Assembly: GCA_001642005.1 (NCBI GenBank)
Contig: LWCA01000307.1
Coordinates: 1-33,170, forward strand
Length of the DNA: 33,170 nucleotides
Direction: 5' to 3'
Origin: Intoshia linei
Taxonomy: Eukaryota > Orthonectida > Rhopaluridae
The position numbers were made by a program, and so were the translations under genes. The notes under the pieces were generated by a model. That model made no database searches. It worked only from the letters and a program-made list of their open reading frames with translations, and was not told where the DNA came from. Of this stretch, positions 1 through 12,385 are shown one piece after another. Each line of letters opens with the position of its first letter. Position 1 is the first letter of the stretch.

Positions 1-545
1 AAAGAGCTATTAGCGGTGTTATGGGCTTTAAAAAAATTTCGCCACTATCTAATAGGAACTGAATTTACAGTATACACTGACCATCAACCCTTAATAACAT
101 TAATGAACGCAAAAAATCCTACAAATAAATAATTCCGATGGATTCAACTATTGCAAGAATTTAATTTTAAATTATTGTATATACCAGGAAAACAAAAAAT
201 TACAGCTGATATATTGTCGAGAGACGTTATACATGCAGAAGAAGATGAATGGAAACAAGTATATCGAACAGAAATTCATAATGAAAATGAATTTGACTTA
301 ACAGCTCAAAATAATGACAAAAATTACATAGAATTAAAAAAGTCAATATTACAAAGAGAAATGTTACACAAGAACAATATATATTATAAAATATCAAAAA
401 AATACTTAATCCAAAATGATATAATAGTTTTTATAAATAACGGAAATGCAAGAACATAATTGTACCGAAATCTAAAATAAAAGATGTACTAAAATTTTTT
501 TATAATTCAAAATTAGCCATTCATCCTGAAATATGCGGAGAGAGA
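1..545 (+). pseudogene. Ty3/gypsy retrotransposon pol fragment (RNase H to integrase zinc-binding region)
   Basis: Frame 1 opens inside the RNase H/connection part of a Ty3/gypsy polyprotein: KELLAVLWALKKFRHYLIG, then VYTDHQPLITL, and after position 133 RWIQLLQEF, YIPGKQK and ADILSR, a run typical of gypsy reverse transcriptases. The copy is dead. A TAA interrupts the frame at 130-132, just before the RW motif, and the frame shifts by -1 near 455. Reading then continues in frame 3 as IIVPKSKIKDVLKFFYNSKL followed by AIHPE, which resembles the start of the integrase H2C2 zinc-binding region. Nothing recognisable follows about 545, so the integrase core and 3' LTR are missing. The element runs off the left edge, so the protease, most of the reverse transcriptase and any 5' LTR cannot be judged. 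Confidence 0.9.
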
Positions 546-1057
546 TAAGAGATAAATTGAGAATAATAGATATTGACTCTAATGAAAATTGGAACGATCA
601 AATCGAAATGATTTCTGACATCATTTAATTTATTTGATATCAAATACACTATTAGTGTACCGAATATTTTATTAACAAATAAAATTGTAAATTAAAATAA
701 ACATTTTCAAACACTTTAGGACCAAAATTTTAGGTTGCAGATGTAGTGATAGATATCAAAATAGATCTTTATTTACATTATTACATTACATTTATATTAT
801 CGATCTTAAAATCGTTTTCTTGTTAATTAAAGCTCTTACTATATCTTTTATTGTTCATCATTAGCGGAAAAATAAATTTGGAAATAATTTAATAGATTAT
901 ACAAAAAAATTTTGACATTTCCAAATTATCAAGATTATATAGCAAAAATGAGATTAAATGTAGTCATGCGTACCAACAGATTGAACAAGTTTATTGATTA
1001 GTTTCGTTCTGCGTTATTCTTGGAAATTAATCTTGTTTTTGATTTTATTGAAGAAAT
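546..1057. other. Intergenic AT-rich stretch upstream of RTF1
   Basis: I see no coding exon, RNA gene or clear repeat here. It lies between the dead retrotransposon and the first RTF1 exon and presumably includes the RTF1 promoter and 5' UTR, but no TATA or initiator element can be singled out in such AT-rich sequence. Confidence 0.5.
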
Positions 1058-3173
1058 ATGAGTCGATCCATTGGAAATAAATCAAAAAAGGTGAAATTTA
1101 TCAATAAACATGTAAAATTATAATATTTATAGCAAAAGAAGAAAATTTTTGGTAATAAAATAGGAAATTACGTGCATAACATATTTAGACGAAATGTCCA
1201 GTTTAGATGGTTCGGATGTAAGCAGTGATGATTACGTATACAGTGACGGTTATGGGGATGATTTAATTGGCGATTTACAAGACCGAGAGCATTTAAACCT
1301 ATTGACGGAAATTGAAAGAGAAATGGAATTATTTAAACGCAGCAATGAACGTGACGCCAGAAAAAAACGTCATAAATTGTTAATTAAAATTAAAAAGAAA
1401 AATTTGAAAATTAACCAAGTCGGTGATTCAGATTCTGACTCTAATGCCAGCGAAGCTTATGATGAAGGTGAAATTGACGAATTTGACTCTATTCGAAAAA
1501 GCCATCGAGTATCACAAAAGGAAAATGTGGCCACAAGTGCTCTAAAAAATTTAAAAGAAGCTAGAAATCGTCAGTCAAAATGTAATAAGATAGTAATCAT
1601 CATAACCATGTTTAGCTTCAACACATACTGATTTTAAAAGCAGTGAAATTTATACATATGATGACGAGAGTGATAGCTTGAAAAGTTGTAGTGATGACGC
1701 GTGGTAGCAACATTATATTCAACTATATTTGTTAAATATTTAGTGAGGAACCCAAAGTTTCTGGTATCGATTATATTGAAAAAATTGAGGATTTGACCAA
1801 AGTTAAATTGTCCAGATATAAACTAGAAAAGTAAACAATTTTTATTGTTATTTATAATGCAAATTAGGTGGTGTCATATGCCATTCCTCAACAAAGTCGC
1901 GATAGGAATGTTTGTAAAAATCGGCATAGGTAGCCATTATAATACTCCAATATATAAGGTATCGAGGATTATTTTTTCTTGCAATTTTATTAGATTTTTG
2001 AAATTGTAGATATCACTAAAACTACTAGAATTTACCAATTCGGCAATTCACGAACAAATAAAGGATTAGTACTCAGGTGAATGTTATTTTGTCGTTTCTA
2101 ATTGGTATAGGTTTGGAAAAACCGAAAAAGTATTTCGTTTCGAGTTTGTATCTAACCAGCCTTTTAAAAAGGTCGAATTTGAAAATTGGATCCAGGAACT
2201 TAAGAAATGCGATATTAAATCACCAACTATCGAATTTTTGGACCAAAAAGAAAAAGATATCAAGAAAGCGTTAAGTTACAATTTGACTACAGTTGAAATT
2301 GACCATGTTTGTTTTTTCCTTGATATTTCTATATATTATAGTTAGTCCGCGATAAATCTGAATTTGAAACTCGTCCTTCCAATATTGCTTTACATAAATC
2401 TAATTTATTCAACGAAATTGTAACAATTTTTATTTTCATTTTTCATCTTTAAAAGGCTAAAGCACAAGAAATTAACGATCAAGATAGAATTGCTACTCTT
2501 CAAGCAAAATTAGTCGATTTAGAAGATTATGCCAAGACGAAAAAGAAGCGGTTCAATTCTATGGACGCTACTATTTCGTAAAATATTTTTTTATTGGTCT
2601 AATTTTTTAGTAAAATTAACGAAAGAAATAGGGAAATAAACATGAGTCAAGCTGAAGAAGCTTTACGGTTAGATTATCTTGAAGATCAAAAAACGGCAGA
2701 TAACCCTTTCAAACGACGAAAGTGTATGCCTCAGTTGGTTACAAAGGTATTTATATGTTTTTTGTCAACAATTTTATCAGCAATTTTAGGCAAGACTAAA
2801 ACAGTTGACCCAACCAGTGGTACCAGTCACTGAAGTAACTATATTTTGGATGCATTTATTTTTAATTTCATCATTAGGAAATTGATGAACTCGTGATTGT
2901 TCCTGAACCAGAACAGACCATTTCACCTCCAAAAAATTCCAATTCTCTTCTTTATGATATCCACGACTTTGATGTATCTATAGACATAAGTTTACCTTCC
3001 ACAGGTTGTCTTTTTTTGTTGCTTTTCATTTATTATTAGATTCCACTACCACAGACATAACTAAAGAATTTTCTAAAAATATGCCTATATTTAATACGAA
3101 AACGGAAGATAGTATAAAACCTTCTAAATGTTTAGACCTTAAAGCTTATAAAAAATTAAGAGGTTTGATTTAG
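1058..3173 (+). CDS. RTF1: RTF1 homolog, Paf1 complex subunit (14 exons)
   Basis: RTF1 is the Paf1/RNA polymerase II elongation factor that promotes H2B ubiquitination and binds SPT5. Exons: 1058-1090, 1133-1151, 1189-1581, 1616-1703, 1744-1830, 1868-1958, 1994-2076, 2111-2306, 2342-2419, 2456-2577, 2611-2746, 2790-2834, 2878-3004, 3040-3173 (1632 nt, 543 aa). Every intron is 33-43 bp, GT-AG. Family landmarks in order: an acidic N-terminus with [10 protein letters not shown], the Plus3 domain (from about residue 199: [14 protein letters not shown], then [16 protein letters not shown], then [11 protein letters not shown]), a helical tail with [10 protein letters not shown], and the diagnostic C-terminus HDFDVSID...[12 protein letters not shown]. 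The two tiny 5' exons ([11 protein letters not shown] and QKKKIF) rest only on splice phase and lysine-rich character; the start could instead be the ATG at 1194. It is shorter than vertebrate RTF1, mainly through a short acidic N-terminus. Confidence 0.93.
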
Positions 3174-3759
3174 TCATTTTTGTTTTTTTAAATTTGTAAT
3201 AAACATTTAATCTACATAATTCGTAACATCCCGTGTTTGGCTAATTTGTTAATTTTACTATAACGTCATAGTATCTTGTTTAATTTTTATTTGGATATAA
3301 TATTATTAACCGGGCTTACCATATTTGCAAATGCCGCGAGTCATAATTTTTTTAAAATTATTGTAATTATTTACTTAAAATTAATAGGTTTTATATAAAA
3401 TTGAATGTCTGCATGCTACCATATGTTTAATAAATTAAAACAGTCGTTGAATTTATAAAACCCAATTTTGATTACAGTTTTTCGCGGGCGATGTATTAGT
3501 GATTGTGCCGGGAATTAAATTTCCCGAAAAAAATTGAAACATACCTGTATTTGATTTATATTTGTTATTACCATTTCAAGCCCTCATAAAAAAATTGTCT
3601 TGCACCGATATTCTTTACAAAATCTTATGAAAAAAATCCACTTCATCAAACCACAAATAAAAAATCTAATTTTCCAGCCCTTAATGTAAAAATATACTTT
3701 TTTTAAAAACCTCATATTCCAATCACAAATTATTAACGCTTAAGGGAATTATCTTCTTT
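3174..3759. other. Intergenic, low-complexity AT-rich DNA
   Basis: No gene seen. The RTF1 3' UTR must lie here. Part of the stretch (about 3570-3730) resembles the ~30-bp repeat units of the foldback array at 16741-17300 and is listed separately. Confidence 0.5.
3570..3730 (+). repeat. Decayed units related to the foldback repeat family
   Basis: The phrase CATTTCAAGCCCTC followed by units ending in CCACTTCATCAAACC and CCAGCCCTTAATG reads like the left-arm units of the array at 16741-17023. It is also found in reverse complement at 7870-8040 (GAGGGCTTGAAATG). The units are badly degraded and the boundaries are approximate. Confidence 0.45.
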
Positions 3760-3984
3760 TTCCAATATTATTTTGAAAAATATTATGAGTTGTTACGAAC
3801 TGGAACACGATCAAGATTGTTAAAATTAAAGGAAGCCATTATGACCGTTCAACCTACGTTAACACAAAATGAAAGAAATTTTTCTGTTGCTTCTAATTTC
3901 GTTAGAAAACGTAGAACCCGTTTAAAAGACGAATCTATCAATATTATGTGTGTTTTGAAACAATTTTTTAACAATCTAAAATAA
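3760..3984 (+). pseudogene. hAT transposase C-terminal dimerisation fragment
   Basis: The open stretch ending at the TAA 3982-3984 contains PTLTQNERNFSVASNF and RKRRTRLKDESINIMCVLKQ. This is the pattern of the hAT dimerisation domain: a serine/threonine-rich lead, ERxFS, a basic RxRL segment, then a leucine-rich end. Upstream the frame closes with a stop before any RNase-H-like catalytic region, so only about 65 residues remain. It is a relic, and no terminal repeats or 8-bp duplication could be placed around it. Confidence 0.8.
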
Positions 3985-4644
3985 ATAAATTTTTTATTTT
4001 TCCCGGGAAATCACTAGGATGTATATCTTTTTTTCAGTTTCAGAATTTGAGTCCTTTAGGGTCAAAAACCCAAAATGCCCTTTTTTTAAAAATATAATAT
4101 TATTATTAGTGTAATAAATTAATTGATAAATTAAAAATCAAATTTTAGATTCATCAGAACTTTCATGATTAAAATGTAAATTAACTTGCAAAGATAATTA
4201 GGAATATTGTCTAAAAATTTAAAGACTAAAACACTGGTACGGTACATTGGCGGTGTTACTATATAGCTTTTGTACAAGTTAAGTCTCTTGTATAGATTTG
4301 CATTTTAAATTTTAAAATTGTCGTAGTAATTAAGGAAATTGTTGAGAGATCACTTGAAAGGCTTAGAAATAAAACCTTTATTTGCATGTCAACAAAACAA
4401 CGTTGTGAAGGAATTGGATACGTCCATAGGTACGAATTGTATAAAACTGCTTACGCACTTGAATAGATTACGGGCGTTGCGAAGAACAAGTATTTACTTT
4501 TATAGAGACAGACAGACAAAGACGCAACAGACGCCTAGCAAAGAATTGATGTATATATCCATAACGATTTACGGGAATGAGGTACATGTTACAATATAAT
4601 TAATTTGCATTGTATCCGTATTCATATACTAAAATAAATAACAC
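3985..4644. other. Intergenic; holds an open but ATG-less stretch of unknown meaning
   Basis: The left part (about 3990-4110) weakly resembles the 5' half of the Helitron-like family (a block reading GGGTCAAAAACCCAAAATG). From 4327 to 4599 the plus strand stays open for 90 codons in one frame, with less AT bias than its surroundings, but the only methionine is near its end and I recognise no family. It ends 45 bp before the zinc-finger start codon and is more likely a 5' leader or the end of an unresolved exon than a gene. ATTTGCAT octamers occur near 4380 and 4603. Confidence 0.4.
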
Positions 4645-5862
4645 ATGGAAAAAGACGGTGACATGAACAGTTTGAATACTTCAGAGTTGTATCGAGATAT
4701 TGTTACAATCTTTACAGAAAAATTAAATTACAAGAAAAACCTAGACATAATGGGTGTTTTATCGATAAATGTTGACGGAATCGAAATGTTTGTAAAAATG
4801 AATGTGAGCATTGACGCTTTAAACAATGTCGTAAATTCAAATGGTCAAAGAAATGAACTTAAATGTAACAACAAAATATGGTCAAATTTATTATGCGCTG
4901 CTGAAAAAGAGGCTAATGGTTCACCTTCAATGTCTAATTTTGTAACAAATACAAATTCTATTGTGAAAAAAGTCAAACGAAAAAATAAAAATCCTCTTAA
5001 ACATTATTCCAACATTGTGTATAGTGAGCCTCAAGAAGAATATGTTCCTCGTGTTGAATCGACTAAACCCAGAGAATCGAGCGACAATACAGAAAAAAAT
5101 AAATTTCTACATTTAAATCGCAAATTAAATTGCGACGAGGCCAAAATATTATTTCAATTCGACAACTCGTTCAAGAAAAATTTTTCGCAAAAACCAAAAC
5201 AAAAATATAGTGGCGATGACGACTCCCATATTGCATTTTATTTTGGTGCGGGCACTAAAATTTGTGGAAAGTTAAAGTGTAAAGATTGCGATTTTACATC
5301 CAAGGGCATTCACGATTTTTTCAGTCATACGCTCAATTATCATCATTGTTTTACTTGTCACCAGTGTGATAACATATTTACCACAAAGAATAGTCTTCTC
5401 AGACATCGTATCGTGCACACTGAATTGAGAAGATTTGCCTGTCTAATTTGTAAACGCGGCTTTTTCCGCCGCGATCATTGTAAAAATCACATTAAAACAC
5501 ATGCAAACAGCCACTTGATCATAAATGCTGAATCCTATGTTAGTACTGCCGAAGCCACTGTCATTTCAACAATTGAAGACGGAGTTTTATACTATGATAT
5601 TAGCTTTGCTCACAAAGAGTTTCCGTTAGAAATTAAAAAACCTAGTCATGATCCAATAAAACTCGTCATTCCTAAAGCAAATTTAAAATCACACATGAAT
5701 GGAAATTTGACTGGAAATATTTTCAATGCAGCCATTCTAAAATGCAATGGGTCGATGGAATCCAAATTATCTCATGGCAATTTAATCAATACTCCTCCGT
5801 TCAAAAAATCCAAATTATCTCTAAATGGCACAATGGAAAAAATCAATTCCACGACTGAATAG
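4645..5862 (+). CDS. C2H2 zinc-finger protein, three fingers, single exon
   Basis: An intronless reading frame of 405 aa. Three adjacent C2H2 fingers are visible: finger 1 C212, C215, H228, H233; finger 2 C238, C241, H254, H258; finger 3 C266, C269, H282, H286. The linker between fingers 2 and 3 (TELRRF) is a degenerate form of the usual TGEKPF type. The first 200 residues are polar and lysine-rich, with a short hydrophobic N-terminal part (LDIMGVLSINVDGIEMFV) that I cannot assign to a BTB, KRAB or ZAD domain. The C-terminal 120 residues have no recognised domain. DNA binding and a nuclear role are inferred from the fingers alone, and I cannot name an orthologue. The stop codon lies 56 bp from the stop of the convergent NSUN5 gene. 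Confidence 0.9.
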   Translation: MEKDGDMNSLNTSELYRDIVTIFTEKLNYKKNLDIMGVLSINVDGIEMFVKMNVSIDALNNVVNSNGQRNELKCNNKIWSNLLCAAEKEANGSPSMSNFVTNTNSIVKKVKRKNKNPLKHYSNIVYSEPQEEYVPRVESTKPRESSDNTEKNKFLHLNRKLNCDEAKILFQFDNSFKKNFSQKPKQKYSGDDDSHIAFYFGAGTKICGKLKCKDCDFTSKGIHDFFSHTLNYHHCFTCHQCDNIFTTKNSLLRHRIVHTELRRFACLICKRGFFRRDHCKNHIKTHANSHLIINAESYVSTAEATVISTIEDGVLYYDISFAHKEFPLEIKKPSHDPIKLVIPKANLKSHMNGNLTGNIFNAAILKCNGSMESKLSHGNLINTPPFKKSKLSLNGTMEKINSTTE

Positions 5863-5918
5863 ATTTACGATATTTTCATGTAGATATACAAATTTACAAA
5901 AGTAGTAAAAATATTTTA

Positions 5919-7310
<1,392 letters not shown>

Positions 7311-8328
7311 CAATTTTTTTTTATTCTAAATAATAGAATATACTAGAATGACATTTCCTCCAGATTTTTATTAACCTTAATCTATCATCAGGGGAGAACC
7401 AGAAGTAGGAACAGGTCAGAAGACTTGTGACCTACTGAGTAATGTTATTTTCCCCAAAGTCAGAAAACAGTCAAATAGAGTTTGTAGTGTTAAGTTAAAA
7501 TAAATTTCAAATAAATATATAGAAAACTCTAGTTTTAACAAACGCTCACGACACAATGATGTTTACTAAACTAAATCTAAACCACTTTAAAACTTGCCAC
7601 AACCCCCTAAAATTTTAAAATTTAAATTTCATCAAATTAAAAATAACAAATACTCTAAAATGGCTTAACACCACTATCATTCAAATAAATCAGAGGTTTT
7701 CAAAGTTTTTTTACGACCGGTAATCAATGGTGGTCGTTTTGCTGGTACCAGCATATTTTTTTAAATATATAAATGACTAATTTGTATAATGTAAACTAAA
7801 TATAATGATGTATGTGAGTCTCAAAAATTTTTAGAACTTAATACATGAACTATGTATTTGGAAAAAAAAATTTTTTCTCGTAAGGTTTGGCAAAATCCAA
7901 GTTTTGAAAATTTATCTTAACTTAAGGGTTGGTAAAATAGGATTTTTTTGGGGTAGGATTAAAAAATTTTTCTCACTAGGTCTTTTGTAAAATCGTAAGT
8001 GGATTTTTAAATAGAGGGCTTGAAATGATATTTTTTATTAAATATTATAAAACTTTATTACTGGTGAGATAAGAGTTGCATTTTTAAAATAATAATTTAG
8101 AGGTTGTCTAGGCATTTGGGTAAAAACCCAATGTTGGGATGTTAGGGATTGGCAACATCTGACAACTCTGCAATAATGTATTTTCAAAAATAAATAATCT
8201 TTTAATTTTGCTGGTTAATAAAATATATAATGTATCTAAAATTTATTTAATTAATGAAATTATTTCCTGGACCAATTTGCTATTGGTCCGGGGACCGGCA
8301 TTTGGGAAACGATAATTTAAACATTAAA
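7311..8328. other. Intergenic; repeat remnants and small hairpins
   Basis: No gene seen. The NSUN5 promoter must lie at the left end. A perfect 12-bp palindrome (GCTGGTACCAGC) sits at 7741-7752, and an 8-bp stem with 5-nt loop (GGACCAAT/ATTGGTCC) at 8269-8289. Both look like decayed transposon ends, but no partner ends could be found. Confidence 0.5.
7870..8040 (-). repeat. Decayed units of the ~30-bp foldback repeat family
   Basis: Segments such as GTAAGGTTTGGCAAAATCC and TTAAGGGTTGGTAAAATAGG match the right-arm units at 17041-17300 in spacing and sequence. The end of the block is the reverse complement of the start of the 3570-3730 block. Three to five degraded units remain. Confidence 0.5.
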
Positions 8329-8645
8329 TCCTTACTTATATAATATGCTACGCAATATTTGTTGTGTGTGTGTTCTACTTTATTTCAATAACTACCAGTC
8401 TTAGAATTTTATAAACTCCACATTTCAATTAGTTTTTTTCCGGGTGTTAGCAAAATAAATTTCAACCTCCCAAACTCACATCTTACAAATCAAAAACCCC
8501 AATTGTCCTTTTTTTTGATAATCAAACGAGTTGGAAAATTAAAAACAATATATACGCTGATACAGGATTTTAAAATCATAAATTTAACAAAATTATATCT
8601 TCAGCGTCAAATCCCCAAATTACCTTTTTTTTATATTTACTAGTT
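8329..8645 (+). mobile_element. Helitron-like element, 5' part only (copy D)
   Basis: Begins A|TCCTTACTTATATAATATGC, the same 5' end as the copies at 19329 (minus strand) and 21126. It follows them through the block around CAACCTCCCAAACTCA and the block ATATATACGCTGATAC, then loses similarity near 8645. The 3' end is missing. Confidence 0.7.
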
Positions 8646-8649
8646 TTAA

Positions 8650-9985
8650 TTATAAAATCCTCCCTAAATTTCACAAAATGGCATAAAACCACATTTTAAA
8701 TAAAAAGTTCCTAAACTCAATCTAAATTTCGAAAATAAACTTCGAATAGCGACATTTTAAGTAATGTTTCAAAATTATTTTTTAAATGTTATTATAAATT
8801 TTAATTAAACAATCAACTAAAATCCCTTTCAAATTAAAAAAAATAGTTTTTAAATGTTATTTTAAATTTTAATTAAAAAATCCACTAAAATCCCTTTCAA
8901 ATTAAAAAAAAATAGTCTCTAAAATGTTATTTAAATTTTAATTCAAAATACCTCCAAAAATTATCGAAATTGCAAAAAAATAACAAAACACTTTCTAAAC
9001 TTTAAAATTCAATTATAAAAAAAACCCATTAAAAAACTCAATTTTAAAAAATACACCAAATAGTTTAAAATAACTTTTTAGATTTAAATGTAAAAATTTT
9101 ATTTAAACTATAATCTTAATTTAAAAAAATACCTTTTATAACTTTTTAAATTTTAATTAAAAAATCCTATTATTTAGGTTAAATCCATGTCTAATTTATA
9201 TTATTTATCAACAAGATTTAGACAGTCTAAATCTCAAAAAATAGCTTAAAATCATCCAAAACCTTGTCTAAATCCAATTATAAAACTTGAGTTTAAAATA
9301 TTCTTTTAAAGTTCCTTTCTAAATTGCATTTAAAAACTCATTCAAACAGTCTAAATTTCGCAAAATGGCATAAAACAACATTTTAAATATAAAATCCCAA
9401 ACCCTTATCTAAATTGAAAAATAAACTTTGAATAGCGGACTTTTTAAATAATGATTCAGAATTATCTTTTAAATCTATTTTTCATTTTTAATTAAAATAT
9501 CCATCCAAAAATATCGAAATATCAAAAAAAATGACACAAAACCATTTCTAAATTGTAAACTTCAATTAAAATAACCCTATTTTAATCCCATTAAAAAAAT
9601 TATTTTTAAAACTCATTCTAATTTTAATTAATTTATAAAAAATCTACTAAATCTACATCTAAATTTCAAAAAATAGTTTAATAACTTTTTGAATTTAAAT
9701 TCAAATAATCCACTAAAACCCTATCTAATCTCATTTTAAAAATTTAACTTTTATAAATTATTAAAATTTTAATTAAAGAATCCCCTAAACCCCTTTATAT
9801 ATTTTTAAAATAAACTTCAAATAATAACTAAAAAATTCTCTAAACTCCCTTAAAATTTTAAAAAGTAGTTGAACCCACATTATAAATATGAGTACAATTA
9901 CGACAGAAGCATTTAAAATTTAATTAAAATAACTTTTTTACTTTTTTTTAGTAAAAAAAATTTCATAATAAAAAAATAAAAAAAC
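8650..9985. repeat. Long degenerate AT-rich tandem array
   Basis: The region is built from variants of one phrase (CCACTAAAATCCCTTTCAAA, a short A-run, then TAGTTTTTAAATGTTATT), with a local period of about 68 bp near 8817-8940. A larger block is repeated about 680 bp apart: ACAAAATGGCATAAAAC near 8675 recurs as GCAAAATGGCATAAAAC near 9361 with similar following sequence. No reading frame of note. A related array occupies the plastin intron at 22700-23900. Confidence 0.65.
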
Positions 9986-10656
9986 TCGTTGCAATTTGCA
10001 ACTGCGACCCGCTAAATTTATAAATTATAAATTAAATGTTTTGGTCTCACCTCATTTTATTGGACTAATCTATTTTAATGAATTTAAATATTAAAATAAT
10101 ATTTTTCGTGAGCACATAACTACCAAATATCTCAAAAGTTTTCAGATGCCAGAGTCCCGATGAAATCAATAATTTCAAATGAGTTTAGTTACTGAGTTAT
10201 TAGTCGTTGATATCCAAGACACGGTGTCTTAGACACCCCAACATGAAATATTGTATATATAATATATGTCATAATTTAAACATTGAGTTTATCAGAAAAT
10301 GTAACTTCTCAAATGGACCCAGGCCACAGTATAGACGTCCCAGTTTAAATATATACAATTAATATTAATATATTAACTTTTTATACCGTATATGGTGAAT
10401 CATAGACCAAGTTTTTGATGGATTTATTATTTTCAATGTTTTCCTTAATAATACGAGCTACATATCGCCACAAGGTTTTACAATGTCTCTTTTTATGCAT
10501 GTTAATATTAAATATATAGTGATATTATAAAATATTATATGGAAACTAAATTTAAAATAAAGTATTGTTTATAATGATAAGTAAAATTGAGTCAAACTAA
10601 AAAATTGTGAAATAAAAACAAGTTCATATGTAATTTTAATTAATATTGAATTCGCC
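9986..10656. other. Intergenic AT-rich DNA upstream of the RRM-protein gene
   Basis: I see nothing coding. A short perfect stem (AGACAC/GTGTCT) occurs near 10220. The promoter and 5' UTR of the next gene are presumably at the right end. Confidence 0.45.
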
Positions 10657-12267
10657 ATGTTTATTAAAGATGACACCAAGAAACGTAAACTTAGATTTGG
10701 ATCAAAACGAAAATCTTTGATCAAGAAAAAATTTAAAAATATACTTGAACAGCAATCGGAAACCACAGGAATTGTTGATGCTGATTGGTAATGTTATTGT
10801 AATTGAAAGTAATGTAATTTACTAAAGCAATTTGACGAGACCGGTGAATTTTGAAAAGACTCACAATGTATATGAATGTAATTTGCCCTCTGGTATAAGT
10901 TGTATTAAATATCTTGACAAAATAAACTCATCCCGTGAAAATGGTTCTACATCAACAAAATATATAAATCATTCAAACAAATTCAGTAAAAGTGTATGTT
11001 TTATCTATCTGACAAAAATATAAATTTTCATTATAAAAATATAGATTGAAATATCTCGAAATGATATGAAAATAGAATTGAATTTGGATGAAAACAAAAA
11101 CTTGCAAAAGATATTACCAACAATGTTGTATTGTGATGTGGCAGTTTCAAATGATATTATGAAAAAGTCTCAACTGTCATTACATGGAGAGATTGATGAA
11201 ATTACTGATTTAGTCTGTGGAACAAAACATGTCTCCACAGAATTTCCATCAGACTGCAATTTATATTTACCTATCAATCAACTTCAAAAAGGTTTAAAGT
11301 TTTTGCAATTATTTTCATGTCATTTTAGATGCTTTCAAAGTGAAACAAATTAGTTTTAAAGAAATTATAACCCGGTTTCCTTCGTATTGTCACGGTAAAC
11401 CCTCTAATGTAATTTATGTTCTAATAGGCAGTATATATTCGAAATTAGATTCTTTATTGCAAAAATTGGAAAAAGAATGATTTATTTTTAGTTGAAATAT
11501 TTTCAAGTTATGAAGGATTTGTCAAAATTGATGTTCCAAAATCTGGTAGAATGAGAAACCAAGCTTTCGTTCACTTTAAAAGTATTTTATATTTGCACAT
11601 TTCATCTATAGATTCTCAATAAATTATAACATTAATAATTGTAGTCAATACATTTCAATTTTTAATATATAAAGAATTTTACAATGAAAAACTTGTAAAT
11701 ATATTTTAATACTTTGATAACCCTAAATCTCAATTTTATAAGATTATCACCAGAAGTTCTCAAAGGGAAATTTTCGTTTTATATAATTTATGTGCAGTAG
11801 CGACAGATTAAGGGGACCACTTTTTTCAAAAATTTTTTTAAAGTGATAAAAAAGATAACACCTTAGATCAGCGGTTCTCAAATAAGATACTAGTACCCCC
11901 TAGGGGTACCATAAATTATTTTGGGATACCAGAACGTCTTATCCTATGACTCACACTTTATGATTCATAAATTATAAATATTTTTAAATTTCATAATACA
12001 ATTATGTATCTATTTTTGATGAAGTAGAGTTTAACTATTTATTTTATTTGATTTTTTTTAATTCACATGGTATTATAGTTACACTAAATAGAAATTATTA
12101 TGGGGATAATGATTGATTGATGTCTACATAATAATAATATAACTGTTAAATTTTATTTATCTTTAGATGTTGATTATGCAAGTAGTGCCTTAAATAGGTT
12201 TAATGGAATAATCACGGATGAAAATGAAAAACCTTTAATTTTGTGTTTTTCAAACAATAACAATTAG
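10657..12267 (+). CDS. Protein of unknown N-terminal part ending in an snRNP-type RRM; apparent frameshift
   Basis: Exons: 10657-10787, 10828-10993, 11045-11291, 11329-11394, 11428-11581, 12167-12267. Introns 1-4 are 33-51 bp; the last is 585 bp. The first ~200 residues start with a basic tract (KKRKLRFGSKRKSLIKKKF) and match nothing I know. The end reads as one RRM: a first strand GSIYSKLDSLLQKLEKE, then EIFSSYEGFVKIDV, SGRMRNQAFVHF (RNP1-like), and after the long intron VDYASSALNRFNGI. GRMRxQAF is the form seen in U1A/U2B'' and in the U11/U12-65K and RBM41 group, so a spliceosomal snRNA-binding role is possible but unproven. The RRM is not in one frame: the exon starting 11428 hits a TGA at 11478-11480, and the RRM continues only if one base near 11477 is dropped. 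It may be a pseudogene, a sequence error, or two models joined wrongly. Confidence 0.6.
11869..11935 (+). mobile_element. hAT-type terminal sequence inside the RRM-gene intron
   Basis: CAGCGGTTCTCAAATAAG matches the common hAT (Charlie-like) end form CAGNGGTTCTCAAA. The opposite end and an 8-bp duplication were not found, so only the presence of an end-like sequence can be claimed. Confidence 0.4.
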
Positions 12268-12385
12268 TAATTTTGTATTCATTTAAATCAGCTGCTTTCA
12301 ATCTTCTTAAAAGTACACTCCTTCATTTTTATGTAACGTTTTATATTATGACTGTGATGTTATTTCCGAGGACGGAATTTTTTAA

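Noticed and set aside
10569-10766. Minus-strand open frame of 65 codons
   Set aside because: It is antisense to the basic first exon of the RRM-protein gene, with no start context or domain.
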